A stretch of DNA of 64,000 nt from Trogon surrucura (Eukaryota > Chordata > Aves > Trogoniformes > Trogonidae). Under the pieces are notes generated by a model, which saw only the letters and a program-made list of their open reading frames with translations, was not told the DNA's origin and searched no databases. Both the position numbers and the translations under genes were made by a program. Below, in pieces: positions 36,757 to 50,232 of this stretch; position 1 is the stretch's first letter, and each line of letters starts with the position of its first letter. Where the stretch lies: NCBI GenBank assembly GCA_020746105.1, contig CM036630.1:10273840-10337839 (forward strand), written 5' to 3'.

Positions 36757-39700
36757 CAGAGAGAAACCCAAGGATTACCCGAGCCCTGAAACCACCCAAC
36801 GTTTTCCCCCAGCCTGCCTCTCTAATTGGAGGAACTGGATTCCTGAATGGCTACTGAAAACTGTCTGCAGCTGTTTCCAACGATGTATCATCCTCACTCC
36901 CTCAATGCCTTCTCTTGATGAACAGTAAAGCCAGAGTGAGTCCGCAGAGCTGACGGTGAGTTCTGCCTTTATAAAAACTGAGCTATCGAATAATGTACAG
37001 CTATAGTCGTGCCTGTTCTAGATAACTTTTTCCCTATGGTGACAAAGTGTGGACTTTAAATCATTGGTTTTACTGCTGTGTGTGCTTTCCTCCCTTTTAG
37101 TAACTCCAGGCAAGTGATTTAAGGCAATTATGCCTTATTACGTACATTTATCCTTGATTTTTACCTGTCATTTTGTGGCCTCTATCTACTGAATCATTCT
37201 CAGAGGTTCGAAAAGCTACAGCATACAGTCTGGAGTCATGTCATGCCTTGGGCACATAATTTATCTCTGAGACCATTAAGTTAAATCAGTTTACACAGAA
37301 ACTCAAATTCAGATACTGGCAATAGAGATTTCAGCAGTAAACTCTGAGGAGAGCACACCAGACTGCTTTGGTCGTACAAATGGGGCTTGAAATGGCATCC
37401 TGGGGGCAACAGAGATTCCTTCAGGCCGGCATATTCAGGACAACATAAAGCACAGGAGGCAAATGAGCATCTACCAGGGGGCTGGATGTCAGGGGATAAC
37501 CCACATCAGCAAACCAAAACCAGACCTATGCTGATCGTTCCCAAAGCTGTTCTGAGCTGTGCTAAAACCTGGCAGCTTAAGACCAGATCTACAGGGCTGG
37601 AAAAAAAGAAGAGGGAATGGCTCCGTACTGTGCAGGTTAGTTGAGATTCATGGCAGCCTTTGATTGTTTTTCTGTCTATATAATCTCCCAAGACCCAGCC
37701 AGTTTGCTATGTGGTGTGATGTTGAAAGTGCATGGATTTAGTGTTCTGCTAGATTCTGCAAATTGAGATTTGTGGCATTGGCCAATTGGTCACGTACTTC
37801 CTTCCGCTTAGTGTTATGCCAGCGAAGGGTTTCCTGCGTGGCCACAGATTTATTTTTTTATTGTTAATGCTTTGATGAATGTGTTCTGGTTACATGGACA
37901 TAGGTCTAAAGTGGTGCTAATGGAGTAGTGATAGTGCAACCCTGGGTTAGAGGAAAGAAGAATAAGGCTTATGTGAGCCTCCTGACAAGGACTCAGTGCT
38001 AGAACTGCAAATGGACAGGTGGCAAGGGAAGCTGAAATCCCACATTGCAAATTTGAACTTCCGACATTCTCCAGAATTTCTGCTTCATGACTGCGTTTGC
38101 TTAGGAAAAGTTGCTCTTTAAAAGAATTATTAATGATTGTTTAGAAAAATGTATCAGACATTTGAAATGTTTTCAGTTGACTTAAATGTTACAGTAGAAC
38201 CATTCCTATGTGTCACTGTTGTAAAATGAAAAGAAAAATGTCAACGCTAAGTCATTGTTATAATTTATTTGGCCTTGGGCTGCTTTTGAACTGAGAGGTG
38301 CCAGCAATGGCATGTTGTAATAACCGTGTTGCAAATTTGAGAAGATCTATTCACTACAGAAGTTGGGACATAGCAATCTCATGTATCCTCCTAAACTCCT
38401 TTAAAACTGTTAAATATTCACCTAATGCCTACCTTAGATTGGAAATTAATGTGCATAATTTCCACACTGATATTTCTCCATTTGATTTTATTTTTATTTA
38501 CAGTCCTTTTGTATGGAGTAATTTATTAAAAACTACTGTTTGATAAATCTGCTGACCTGAATGGTATCACTATTCACCTGTGAACTTCAGATCCTGTAGC
38601 CTTTTACATGGACTCCTCCTTCTCTAACTCCTCCCTTATTTTCTAATTTCTTCCTCTTGATTGCTTTGGTAGATGCTGCTTACAAGTTAAACATTTAACT
38701 GTAACTAGGAGAGGTTTGCAGCTGTGTATTTTTTCTCCTTTGGGCTGACTTATTTTATGTTCCCCTTTTCCCTTCATTGTTATGTAATTTAGTGTCATGA
38801 ACTTTTGTGGAGAAGTTATGCAAATTTAAGCAAATTAGCCCTCATTAAGCCTGGTATAGATGCCACTAAATTTCACTACTAGTTAAATTGTTGGGGTTTG
38901 GTTATATTGCTGTGAGACAAAACCAAGATCGACCATCATTCCAGTATTTGTGACAGTATATTTAAGTTGAAACCCCAAACCAAACACCATACACCTAGCA
39001 AAGTCAGAAGTGAAGTTATACTTAAGTTGAAATATTTTAAGCTAAGGAGTGACCAGTGAAGATACAAATAACCTCAGCTGGCCTGGAGTGCCGTCACGCA
39101 CTGGAGGCTCCAGCTAAATTAGCTTAAGGTGTTCCTGAAGATGCATTGCGTTATTTTAGCTCTTCTTCTGTGACTGTGGCAGCATTACAGAGCAGAGCTG
39201 CATTTGCTCAGCTGCACAACACAGCCACTTGTTATCTTCACTGCAGGGCTGCTGCATTTTCCCAAGTGGAGGTTTTGCTGCCTGCGATCCTGGTTCGTGT
39301 TGAGTCTCAGCTCTGTCCTGTCCGTCCATAAGCCTCGTGCCAAAGTTATTAAGAGTGGCAATATCCAGACACTGCCCTACTATTGTGCAGATGAGGCTTT
39401 TTGACACATATTTGGAGTCCTCGGGTGGCTTTTACCTCTTTTAAATTTGTAACATCGTGGTGGGTAGTTGGCATGGAATCTGGTGATCGAGTTTAGCAAG
39501 TGCAGTTGAAGGTTTGCTCAGGACATTTAAAGACAGGAATAAACCTTTTATCTCTTATCGTTTCTGAAATGGCACCTTCAACAGTCAACAAATGCTTGTC
39601 TCTCTCAGATGTAGATGTGTGAATGTTGTTAACAGCAACAATCGTGCTGTTTAGTAAAATGGACAGGAGAAATGTTACATCAAGAGTTAGTCTTGATCCA

Positions 39701-41230
39701 TCTTGTCAGCTCCCTGTTTGGAGGGTGGACACTATTGGAGGATTCAGAAAAGTATGTACATGTCTGGTTCACACCGAAATACATCAGTCATTGCCACAAA
39801 TTGTAATTCTCTTTCTTTTTCCCTCTGCTGGAGTAAGGACAGGTATGGTCACAATGTCACATGAGTCACCCAGTGCTTTATTCTACTTGGTGCTTGATGA
39901 TTGTCCTGTTTCTGTGCAAAGAACAGGAATTTCACTGTGACTAACCCATTTTTGGTGTTGCTGAGGTGGGGTTTTTTGGTGTGTCTCAAATTTGGAGGAT
40001 ATGACACTGACAAGATTGAGTCCAGGACACATTAGACAACTGCTGATCTGTCTGCTGATGGATTTAAGGTGCCTGCCTTCAGAATGCCTCTATTTATCGC
40101 TCTTTTGGGACACTCTCCCTGACTAGATGTCTGCAGCAAGTAGAGCAGTGAGTGGCAGACCATGAAGTTATATGTCCCTTGTACATGGATGATATCTAGC
40201 AGCAAATAACTTTCATAGCTGTGATAAACAGTGTTTCACCTGAGCATCTGTAGCCCCAGAGAGATCAATGGCTGAAGGAAGAAAGCTCTCTGAAGTTAAA
40301 TGTAGATTGTATTAATGGGAGACATACAAAATTACTGGCTTCCTGCACAACATTTCTACCATGACTGAAGGAATCTATCCCTATCTGAATTGTGTTGTGG
40401 GATTCTCAAGGACTCTGCATTCTCCTCTCTCTCACTAAAAAAGGGACTTTGCCTCTGTGTGACTTGCAGACCCTGTCACAATAGTTAACATCTTTGTAGC
40501 CAGTTAATTTACTGGCTGCAAAGCACTGTATGCAGAAGATGAACCTGAGAGTTCCTGAGAAACAATAAAGTTCTTGGCCTGTTTGGCAAAAAAAAACAAA
40601 AACCCACTTGTTTCATCCTGAATTCTGAGTTGTGACATTTCAAACTTCAAGTTGAGACTGAAGCTCCAGATCTTGCATTTTTAACGTGTTCCACTCACCA
40701 GGACCTTGTTTAACTTCGAGACCTCCTTCCTCTCCAAGATGTTGATTCAACATGATGAGTGCACTCCACAGGAACGAGGGATCAGTCAACGAAACGCACG
40801 GGCTGGCACAAGACGTGAACTCGGCTGCTCTGGCACCGGGTGGCTGCCAGCAGAGCTCAGGCTCATGAAGACTCCTGTGTTGAAGATTTACCTTTGTTTG
40901 CTTCCAGGAGGGATGTAAATGTAAACTTTCTTGTTTGAACAACACACAAAAAGCTATCTGTATTGTCATAGAGATTCAAAAGGCGAGATACTTTAGCTCT
41001 ACATATTCTTTTTGGAAGGTGCTCAGCTCCTAAAGCAGAGAGGTTTTAAAATGTATGGAGCTGTGATTTGAAAGGTTATTTTTTTCCTGTTCTGAAGGTG
41101 ATGCGTGGCTCTATTTGTTGAGTTGTGGGCATAAACTAGCATTTTAAAGTTGTGGTAATATGGATATGCAATGTTTAATGGCCAAAAAAATTGGTTTATT
41201 TTAACGGGTGAATAAATGGACTTCTAGGTG

Positions 41231-41259
41231 AAAAAAAAAAAAAGAGAGAGAGAGAGAGA
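41231..41259 (+). repeat. Poly-A followed by (GA)n microsatellite
   Basis: Thirteen A lead into about eight GA units. AATAAA lies at 41211-41216, 14 nt before the A run, as in a retroposed mRNA tail. The AT-rich context makes this hexamer common by chance. Confidence 0.9.
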
Positions 41260-42378
41260 AAAGAAAGCTGAAATGTAACAGTAGTTAAAGAGCTACATTC
41301 AAACGTCCCAGGAATAAACAGCTTATATCTGAGTCTCACAGATCTTGCTTGAATGGAGAGCTGACCAAAAAGAGTTTTTAAAAAGACACTTCAAGTACTC
41401 TTAGTAAAAGCACAATCCAGATTCAAGATACAAATACATGTCAGTGTAAAAACACGTGTGTATTTCCCCTGCTCCAGAACAAATAGGGGTTTTGATTCCA
41501 TCCCACAGAGGGAGGCACTATCGATGTTCAGCACTGCAAGCAGATCGGGTTGGCTTCCCCCTGCATTCTAACGAAGGACTGATGTATTATTCCCTTCCAG
41601 TTTTCCGTGTTTTTCTACTTACTCCGTCTTCACCACAGCTCTCACAACTCCTATCGGCAAAATGCTCTCGGGCATGAGTATTCTTTCCTGACTAAGCGTC
41701 CATGTAGCACAAGACTTGGAAAACAACTGAGGAGTCTGCACAAATAGGAAGGGGTCGCCTGTACCAGACAGTCCTGAAAGCAAAATTTTCTCCTTCCAGA
41801 GTCCCCAGGAAGGCTTCAGTCCTGCTCAGGGCACAGCCTGTGTTACTGCAGGCGGGACAGGGCTGCCGTGCTGAAGAGGAGCATCTCACTCAAAGCAGTC
41901 ATCGCTCCTGCCTGCTTGGTGTTATGGAGCCTCCTACACACAACCCCAATTGCTTTCCCTTCTCTCCTCGGCAAGCCAAGAGGCAGCTTGGATTTTTCAC
42001 TTGAAGATTCTAATTTATGGGATAAACAAAACTTCCCCCAAGCAGATAAATCATCACTCGTGTCTGGAGAGACTATGCAATTAATTCCAGACTCTTCAAA
42101 GGATATGACCAGAGTTGGCTCTGACTGGAGAGAACAGCATGTGCTTCACAATATATCTTGAATTTAAAGCTGCAAGGATAAAACCTAGTTGTTCGTGGAA
42201 CAGGTGGACCTCAGAGATATGTTTAAGCAACGGTGCTCACTCTGGATGAGCCAGATCAGGCTGCAGGAGGTTGAGCTGTCTTTCTCCAAAGAGAGAGGCT
42301 AGTTCACTGCTGAACCCACTGACACTTTTTCTGAGTCATTTTCTGTTCCTAGCAAACAGCTTTGCTAATTGGAATTTT

Positions 42379-42391
42379 TTTTTTTTTTCAG
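42379..42391. repeat. Poly-T tract
   Basis: A run of about 13 T. Confidence 0.8.
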
Positions 42392-45188
42392 TGGTTTTCC
42401 CTACTTAAAGTCTTGCTTTGAAAGGTTCACTGAATATTCCACGTTTTTCCTGCATTATATATCAGTAATAATTTGCATATTGACTCATGGGCTCCTTGAG
42501 AAATATGTATCTTTGGCTCAGAATTGTCACTATTTGCCCATTTGATAACCAGCTTTGCTCTGGGCTGCAATATTTGCACAGTTCCCTTGTTTTAACATGT
42601 GTGCGCTACACCACTGACTTCTGCAAGCAAGAAAGTTCTGTTTTTCAGGTGTAATTTCTCTGAAGATGGCAATGCAATCTTAATGACTTGCAGAGAAGAC
42701 AAAAATATTGAAACCATGGCAACCTCCAAAATTCCTATCTGATGCCCAGCTTTGCTCTTTTGAGAAATGCAACCTGTTCACGATGTACAAACGAACCTAG
42801 AGCAGATGTAGCCTACGAGTGGAGGAATTGGCTCAAAACAAACTAGAAAATCCAGCTACTCTGCCCATCTCCTCCGCTGAAAAAAGCGATTTCAAAGGTA
42901 GCCTATTTTCCTCCATTCACAGCTTTTCTAGATCCAGCAACGCCACAATTTCCTTTAATTTCTATGTGTCTTCCAACAAGTTTTCACACTGTCTACTTTT
43001 TCATCGATGTACCTAAGTAGGAAGATTCTGTTGCAAACTTAGTGGCTCTTTTTTGCTAAGATTCTGTGTGGTATTCTGTGGGGATAAATTCGTCCAGAAA
43101 TGTAATTATCATATCTCTAGGGAGAATATGCAGCTATGCATGGTCTTAGGTTCATTGGTTCAGCAGCACAAGGTAAATGACAAACACTTTTTGTGTAGTT
43201 CAGGTTTTGCCTATCAACTCTGCTATGTTCAGAAGGCAAATTTCCAGTCACAAGATATACAAAATTCACAAGTATGAAGGTCAAGGGATATATCTGTAGA
43301 ATCATATCCACTGAGTGAAAAAGAGAGGAGACTGTTTCAGTAATACCAGGCTATAAATAAGTTTTAGGTGTATAAAAATTGTTGATTGCTCTCGCTCCAG
43401 TGCTTACTTCTCCCTTTTTGGCGTTGTGTGACCCAGGCGTAGTCTCTGAAAACAGCAAAATGCAGAATGCATTAGTGTCATTTCACTGTTAATGTTGGAG
43501 GAGTAATTGCTACTGAATCAAATGCTAAAATAAATCTTACATGAAATATTCACCTCCAAGGATGCCTGTTGATGGTTTCTGTCAAATAACCAGCAAGAGC
43601 CTGTCATTGGAAAGCTGACATACAAAGTCAGACTGAGATATAGTCCTCCTTCCTACTCTCTGCTGTTTATATTGGCCTTGTAGTCAGTGTGTTCTTAATG
43701 ATGAATACATCTTTCTTTTGGATTTATTTATAAAATCACTTCAGTATGCAATAAATCGTGTGTTGCATGTTATGTGCTGCAAAGCTGGCTCTTTAGGAAA
43801 GGGCTTCTCTACAAGAAGACCATACAAGTCTTTCAGAAAACACCACAAAAATAACAGACCAGAATTTAGCTCTTTCTGTGCTCTTATCTGCTCCCACCTC
43901 TGCTATTCACACATTTTGGGCTTTGAAGAGTGTGTCCAAGACAGCAAGAGAAGAGGGAGTTGTGGATGCCCCAAGGCAGGTGTGCTGAAGAAACAGCAGA
44001 AAGCCGTGTTTCTCTCCCCAGATCTGTTCAGCATTTGGAGCATGCCCATGGTGGGGCAGAGGAACTATCAGCCTTGCACTGGTAAAGACTGTATTCGCAC
44101 TGTGTGAAGCTGTGCCATATCATGTAATTATAGTTCATATGCAAAAGGAGAGGGATTTAGTGCTTCAGAAGCACAAAGACAAGCAATCTTCTACATGAAC
44201 ACTCATATCATATTTCTTTTTCAACATATTTCTTGTTCAACCAATTCTGTATCTACTCCAGGACCAGTCTGCTGTTTCTTGGTGACGTTTACTAAATATT
44301 TCCCTGAAACCAAGAGGTGTTGATAGGACAACTGACACAGATTAAGTCAGGCAGTGCTCTTTCTCACACTGTCCCTAGAAGGGACGACTTGGGCCATGGG
44401 ACTTGGTGGTTTCACCCAGACAGGTAATGACATTTCATCCAGGTGGGTGCGCACACCATTCGCACCATATCCCCAGCATATGCCAGAGTCCAAAATCACC
44501 TCTTAACATCTATTAATAAACCTAAGGCTTTTAATATAGTGTGTCGGAGGAAAAGTAGGAAAGGCCGAAGGACCTGCAGCTTCAAAGCAGGACAACCTTT
44601 GCATTTTCAAAAAGATAAACCTCGTCTGTCTGTTTAAAAATACGAAACTGAGAGAAACACATCTGGAGATAATATTTCATGATTGTTTCAACTGCAAGTC
44701 CCCTTTCTTTTCCAGTTCTCCCTCAAAAATTTGTTTCTGATTTTTCACAGGCTATCTAAGGATTAGAGCTTTCAAGAAAGGGATGATGTCAAACAATAGC
44801 AAAATGTTTAACATCAGCACTCAGTTTCGATTGATCACCAAAGGATGGTTCTCCTGAAAATTTTTACTCCTTGAAGTTCTGTTATTCTTCTTCAGATTCT
44901 GACCTGCAGAGTTAGAAGCAATATTTTAAGACAGCTTGAGCTATGACTAAAGTTCCTTTTTATTTTAAAGAATGCAACCCACAGACTGTAATCCGAAGAA
45001 GACAAGATGGGAAAAGGGTGTCTCAAGACAGTTCTTTAAAAAGTTCTAGCCTATGCCCTTCTTTACTTATTTCTTCTGACTCAGAAATGTTTAAATGGAG
45101 ATCACTGGTAGGGATGTGACTGGCTGACACTTAATAATCCTTGCTGCATGATTAGAGATTTCTCAGCTGTTGAATTTTTCAGAAAACA

Positions 45189-45345
45189 CATAGAATCATA
45201 GAATACTTTGGGTCAGAAGGGACCTTTAAAGGTCATTTAGTCCAAACCCCTGCAGTGAGCAGAGTTGTCTTCAACTAGATGAAGTTGCTCAGAGCCTTGT
45301 CCGATGTGGCCTGGAGTTTTTACAGGGATGAAGCTTCTAACCCAT
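45189..45345 (-). mobile_element. CR1 LINE 3' fragment, minus strand
   Basis: Read on the plus strand, this starts with the reversed CR1 tail CATAGAATCATAGAATA. It continues as GGTCAGAAGGGACCTTTAAAGGTCATTTAGTCC, the reverse complement of the CR1 3' UTR. Beyond it lie AGATGAAGTTGCTCAGAGCC and CAGGGATGAAGC, which correspond to the reversed 'GGCTCTGAGCAACCTGATCTAG...' region of CR1. The tail octamer is ATTCTATG, so this is a different subfamily from the ATTCTGTG copies at 17135 and 49931. Similarity fades after about 45345; weak resemblance may continue to about 45375 after a small deletion, so the inner boundary is approximate. No open reading frame of CR1 remains. Confidence 0.88.
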
Positions 45346-48300
45346 ACCATCATCCTAAAAGATGTATTTTCCAAACTGTAACAGCCAAAGTTTCCATCCA
45401 TGAATACAAATATAATGTACTGATTACTGGGATTTGAGCAGTACCTTGCAGCTACACAGCTCACTTTAAATTCTGCTTGAGGATAAGTTATTTAGTAAAC
45501 ATAACTTTACCATTTACATAAAGCTGGTTCAGTTACAATTGAATGTCAGTCTTGGCTGAAGGCCTGTGGTCTTAGAATTACTGCTATCTTTTGAGCCAGA
45601 CTGATTTAATTTACAGTGTGATATATTCTCTGAATTCTCTGGAGTTTTTTGTAATTTAACCTAGCAAGAATGAAATCAGCATCTGACCCTTTATATTTTA
45701 TTTTAATAAACAACTCAGAAAAAAAGCTTCACTGAAAATTAAATGTTGGTGTATTTCACTTTGCATCATTAATGAGGTGAAATTACTTTGTTAGTCTGTC
45801 CCTGGGCAATGAAAACAAAAGACCAAATAGACTGAGGTCTGCCAAGAAATGGGCTTCGTATAGTGCTACCACAATCTTTTTAGGGTAGTAGGAGAACACG
45901 GGAAAACTCAGATAATATTTATGCTGCAGTAAAGCAACAAAAGTTTGAAAGCTATAATGGGAATCTAAGATTAGTTATGGAGATATGATCTGCACCACAG
46001 ATTACTGTCATATTCAGATCAAATCATCCGCTAGGAATCAAGCTAATGCGCTGGATACAAATAGCAAATAAATCAATCAACACTAGTCACAGAAGTTATG
46101 AAAACACTGTGTACTCAAACATATGCTGCTTCAGAATGAAATCATGGCTTCTACTACTAAACAAACATATGACAAAAGAAAATGCCCAACACTAGAAAAT
46201 CAATACTTGCCTAAACTAATGGCTCTCCTCTGAAGGTGAAATAGCTGTACATCTAGAAGAAGTATGAAATAGTAGTAGAAAATAATGTCCTGGGTTCCAT
46301 AACTTGAATTGGCTTGCCTGGCTGTGACAGCCTTATCCTGCTGTGCTGTTCCATGTCTGAATCCCACTGGAAACTAAATAATAAAACGAACAAAAAAAAA
46401 AGGCATTTGAAAAATGATTAGTATGATACAAATATAGAAGTTGTGTCTTATATTATCTGCTCCAGATAAGTAAATGACTTCAAGTGAAACTGCATGATGG
46501 ATGTGGAGCTGCATTAGTATAGTTGGGAGCAGCACCAGAATAAATGGTAAGAATAACTACTACCTATTCAGATAAAGGGTGCCATAATAAGGAATTAAGA
46601 ATTTAATTAAAAACCGTAAAATGTGGCAAAACGAACTGAAAGCTGTGCATTCCAGAAAATAACTATTTTTTGTATGTACACATTTATAGCAGTTGCTTTG
46701 AGATATTTAATTTCTGTAGCAATATGGTAGCATGCTCGTCTATGCAGTGTTCTTGTTTGACTTTTAAAAGTAGGAAATACTTTGTAAGTACCAAAATAAA
46801 TTAGCCACTTCGCACTTAAGCACTGTTCAGCCCACAGTTTACAGAATATTTAGACTCAGTGTAATCACTTGAGAGAAACATTGCTGATGTTGTTAGCTCC
46901 GAGAAATGCGGTTGAGTAACTTAATATTAAAAATTATTGAACAAATATTGTGCCTGCATTGTATTTCAAAATACAAGTTGAGGAGAATTTATTAACAAGG
47001 AGACAAACACAGAGGAGTACCCTGAATTGTGTAACACAAACATGACCTCGAGCCAAACCCCATTAGTGTGAAGAAAGTCTCTTCCATGACTGTAATGGCT
47101 TTTGAATGAGACTTGTATTGATTTTATACCAAATGTAAGAAAAGTGTTCCTGCCAGAGTCTAAGGAGAAGCAGTCTAAATCTTTGCTTTGCCAAAGGTTG
47201 GTTTAAGAAAAACAAATAACCTCTTTTATTTTATAGGGCATTATTAGATGGAAGTTTTAGGGCAAATTCAAATTAAATCCCTGAAAACTTCGGAACTGTC
47301 AAAGAGCTAAGAAGGTTTTTACCAGAGCACTCAGTTACGTGAGGAATTTCATCGGTATAGTTTGGGGAAAACTGTTAAATCTGGTTCTCAAATAGTTATA
47401 TAGCTGAGGTATATTTTATTCGATAGTCTATCACCCTTCTGTCCTAGATGAATAGTACTGTTATAAAAATATTTGCCTTGTAGATGGTGTTTATAAAGCA
47501 TTAGAGCTGCAATTAAACAGCAGCTCTAATCCAGGGTTCATTGGTTCAGCACATATCTCCTCTTCTACACTTATTCACATAGATGCAGCATCACCAAAAA
47601 GATCACTGTAATTTTACAAATACCTTAAGGCTTCTGGTAATGTTAATAGAGCTTTTATGCATATTTTGCCATTCACAACAATTTACAATCACTGAGTCTA
47701 TAGGTCTGTATCTTTAAAATAGTAGACAATTGTAAATAATTTTTTATTCTGTGGAAAAATGCTTGATGGTCAGGTCATGTTCCAAAATATGTTTTGGGAG
47801 TTGATTGCTTTTTTAAGTTGAATGAGTGACCCCATACTGATGCAATGATCAGACAGGACCGTCTTTTGGTGGTTAGAAATCACTCTCTTCTAACAAAATA
47901 TTTATAATGTACCATTACTGTGAATGCACACACTAACCGTGCTAAGAAAATACAAGCAGGTGTAAAGCCACATTCATTCATTGTTTCGGTGTATTGCTTT
48001 GGGGAAGATATCTTCCTTCCCTGGGGAGCAGGGAATGTTTTCGAAAGCTGTAAATACTTGACACACAATGTGGGAAAGCTGCTCTCATGTTGAAGTCAAT
48101 CTGGGAGAAGCGTTCCCTGATTAAGACGCAGATCTGATGTGCAGTGAAATCTGGTGTTTGTCACATTTTCAGCTGCTGTCACTGAAAGCTTTGAAACGTT
48201 TGAGCCACGGTGGCATATTTATGTGTTTGTTAGAAGTGTCCTGAGAAGTAAGTTTATAAAATCACATTAAAACAATGCAAAGAATGGGTGTTCTTGGATC

Positions 48301-49930
48301 ATTTATTAGAAGGATATGTTCTGTAAATCAATATACACAGTTGTGTAATGTTTGAAGCCTCCCTCAGAGCCTAGATGTCTCGTGTTTTCTACCTTTTATA
48401 ACTGAGGACACCTACTGTGAACATCTCTCTTCTCTTTTCACAAGAGCAAGAAATATAGACAGAGAATACTTCCCTGTATTACTTTTAGGAAACAGGGTAA
48501 CAGAATTTGCTGTAGAAATTGCCTGCCATGTGGGTAATTAATTACATTAGTTACCTACGATCACTCTGATTTGTTTGTTGTTCTTGACATCCGTAATGAG
48601 CACCTACACTGACAGCTCTGAGAATTTCCACTGAGAAATCCATCACACAATCTGTTTAGTCCAAGGGCTGTGCTGCCAGAAGTGCCAGTCATGTTAGGGA
48701 TGATGAAAACAGACTGATATTATGCAAGACTCGGCCTCTTGCTGCTCTATTGCCTCAGCCTACAGTAGACGTGTAGATACGTATTGTCATCCAAAGGCTT
48801 CCCATGAGGCTGTGCCACCTGACAGGTATCACGGTGAGGAAGACTGTATGGCTTAGCCATTCGTGAAACAGAGTCACCAGAAGTTCCTTCTGAAAAGTCA
48901 GCCTTGGGGGAAGGAGACCTCCCTTTTGCTTCTCAGAGTGCCCTTGTGACTCTACACACAAGTGCACTTGATCAGAAATCTACTGGCTGCTGCTCGAGGC
49001 TGCCTTGTGGGAGCTGTGGTGAGGGTTGCTGGAGGCTCAGCAGATGCCTCCTCCTGGGTGCAGGGAGGGAGCTCGCCCTTCCCAGCCCAAAGGGCTGCTT
49101 GGCTCCACAAGGAGTGAAAATGAAAAGTCTTATCCCAAGGGTTAATGAAGGTGAAATCTCTGTCTCTCTTTGGTCACAAAGCCATGCACATCACTCAGTT
49201 TTATATTTTCCCAGTGGTTTGTGGTTATCATACACACCAGAAATTTCTGCTGTTACAATAGCTTTCTCCAATTCCCAGTTCTGTTCTTGCACAAAGATCA
49301 GTTGTGTCATACGTTTATTCCTAATGTGCTCGTGCTTTCTGTGTTTAGAAGAAACTGTCATGAATTATTATGCAACCCAGAGATCATCTGAGCAGCAGTG
49401 ATACTCCAGCCTCCCACCAGAGGAGAAGCTCTTGAATCTTCTATGAGTCTCGACCACATGATTGATGTCTGACATTTTTCCTGCGGTTACTGTGCCTCTG
49501 AAGTGACAGAGTAGCCAAAGAGATTGTCCAAGACAAGTTTAAATGCATGCATGTCTTAAAATTATATGAAAGAGGGGAGACAGATGTTCTGAGCTGACCT
49601 AGGTACAGCACAAACTTCCTGCACACATCCCTTGGTGCTGCAAACAGTTCTATCCGCAACCCACAACATCCCCACATGGGTCTCTTGTAGCAGTTGAATG
49701 TAAGTGCACGGCTTCACTTCTTGTGGTAAACAACAAAACCAGCCTGTCAGAAAAAAGATGAAAGAATTGTAAATAATATGAAGGACAGTTGGGACCCAGC
49801 CTAGATGATGCCCTGTAGAATGCCAAATGCTGCTTCGGTCAACCTCAGCCAAAGACATGGCTCATCTGTTAAGCACATTCCAACCAGTTCTCCTCTTGCC
49901 CTGGGAATTAATGCTACAATTTCCACTGAA
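45346..49930. other. Unique AT-rich DNA, no gene seen
   Basis: Nothing recognisable. The 165-codon open frame at 48904-49401 (+) opens at TTG, is Cys/Ser/Leu-rich and has no motif, so I treat it as chance. An 11-bp inverted repeat at 47500-47530 is the only local structure of note. Confidence 0.55.
47500..47530. repeat. 11-bp perfect inverted repeat (hairpin, 9-nt loop)
   Basis: ATTAGAGCTGC (47500-47510) pairs exactly with GCAGCTCTAAT (47520-47530) around AATTAAACA. About one such hairpin is expected by chance in a window this long. Confidence 0.7.
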
Positions 49931-50232
49931 CGGAGCCAGGCTCTTTTCAGTCATGTCCAATGACAAGACAAGGGGCGATAGATACAAGCTGGAACATAGG
50001 TGGTTCCACAAAAATATTAGGAAAAACCTTTTCACTGTGAGGGTGACAAAGCCCTGGCAGAGGCTGCCCAGGGAGGTTGTGGAGTCTCCTTTTCTGGAAA
50101 CATTCAAAACCCACCCGGACACATTCCTGTGCGATCTACCGTAGGTGATCCTGCTCTGGCAGGGGGGTTGGACTAGATGATCGTTTGAGGTCCCTTCCAG
50201 CTCCTGACATTCTGACATTCTGTGATTCTGTG
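49931..50232 (+). mobile_element. CR1 LINE, 5'-truncated copy 2 (3' end)
   Basis: This is a second CR1 3' fragment, shorter than copy 1 and in the same orientation. Similarity starts near 49931 at GGAGCCAGGCTCTTTTCAG, a block also present in copy 1 at about 17236. It runs colinearly through the end of ORF2 to the 3' UTR phrases CAGGGGGGTTGGACTAGATG and GAGGTCCCTTCCAGC. The tail reads CTGACATTCTGACATTCTGTGATTCTGTG, made of variant and canonical octamers. One extra base in GATCGTTTGAGG, compared with GATCTTTGAGG in copy 1, is a small difference in the UTR. Both copies share ORF2 wording and tail type, so they look like the same subfamily inserted independently with different truncation points. 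Confidence 0.95.
49932..50144 (+). pseudogene. CR1 ORF2 C-terminal remnant, copy 2
   Basis: About 70 codons of CR1 ORF2 C-terminus stay open to a TAG at 50142-50144, the same stop position as in copy 1 relative to the 3' UTR. Visible family blocks are [27 protein letters not shown] and LPREVVESP followed by FKTH. The conserved tryptophan is kept, but its context changes from HWNRLP in copy 1 to PWQRLP here, and other substitutions are scattered. The same frame happens to stay open upstream to about 49827, but that part is host flanking sequence and not CR1. This is a dead fragment without catalytic motifs. Confidence 0.85.

Larger units (their letters stand above)
30546..45188. other. Unique AT-rich DNA, no gene seen
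   Basis: About 14.6 kb without a recognisable gene, CR1 or LTR. Open frames reach only about 129 codons (43718-44107) and lack domains. Small features are the TA repeat at 30998-31013, paired CpGs around a TATA-like box at 31755-31784, CpG-retaining sequence at 40775-40838, and the A13-(GA)n tract at 41231-41259. Confidence 0.55.

Noticed and set aside
43149-43165. 17-bp sequence GGTTCATTGGTTCAGCA repeated at 47535-47551
   Set aside because: The flanks differ. A single 17-bp match between two places in 64 kb has a roughly one-in-four chance of occurring at random.
48904-49401. Open frame of 165 codons rich in Cys, Ser and Leu
   Set aside because: It opens at TTG, no motif is recognisable, and its composition follows the local GC-rich then AT-rich sequence.
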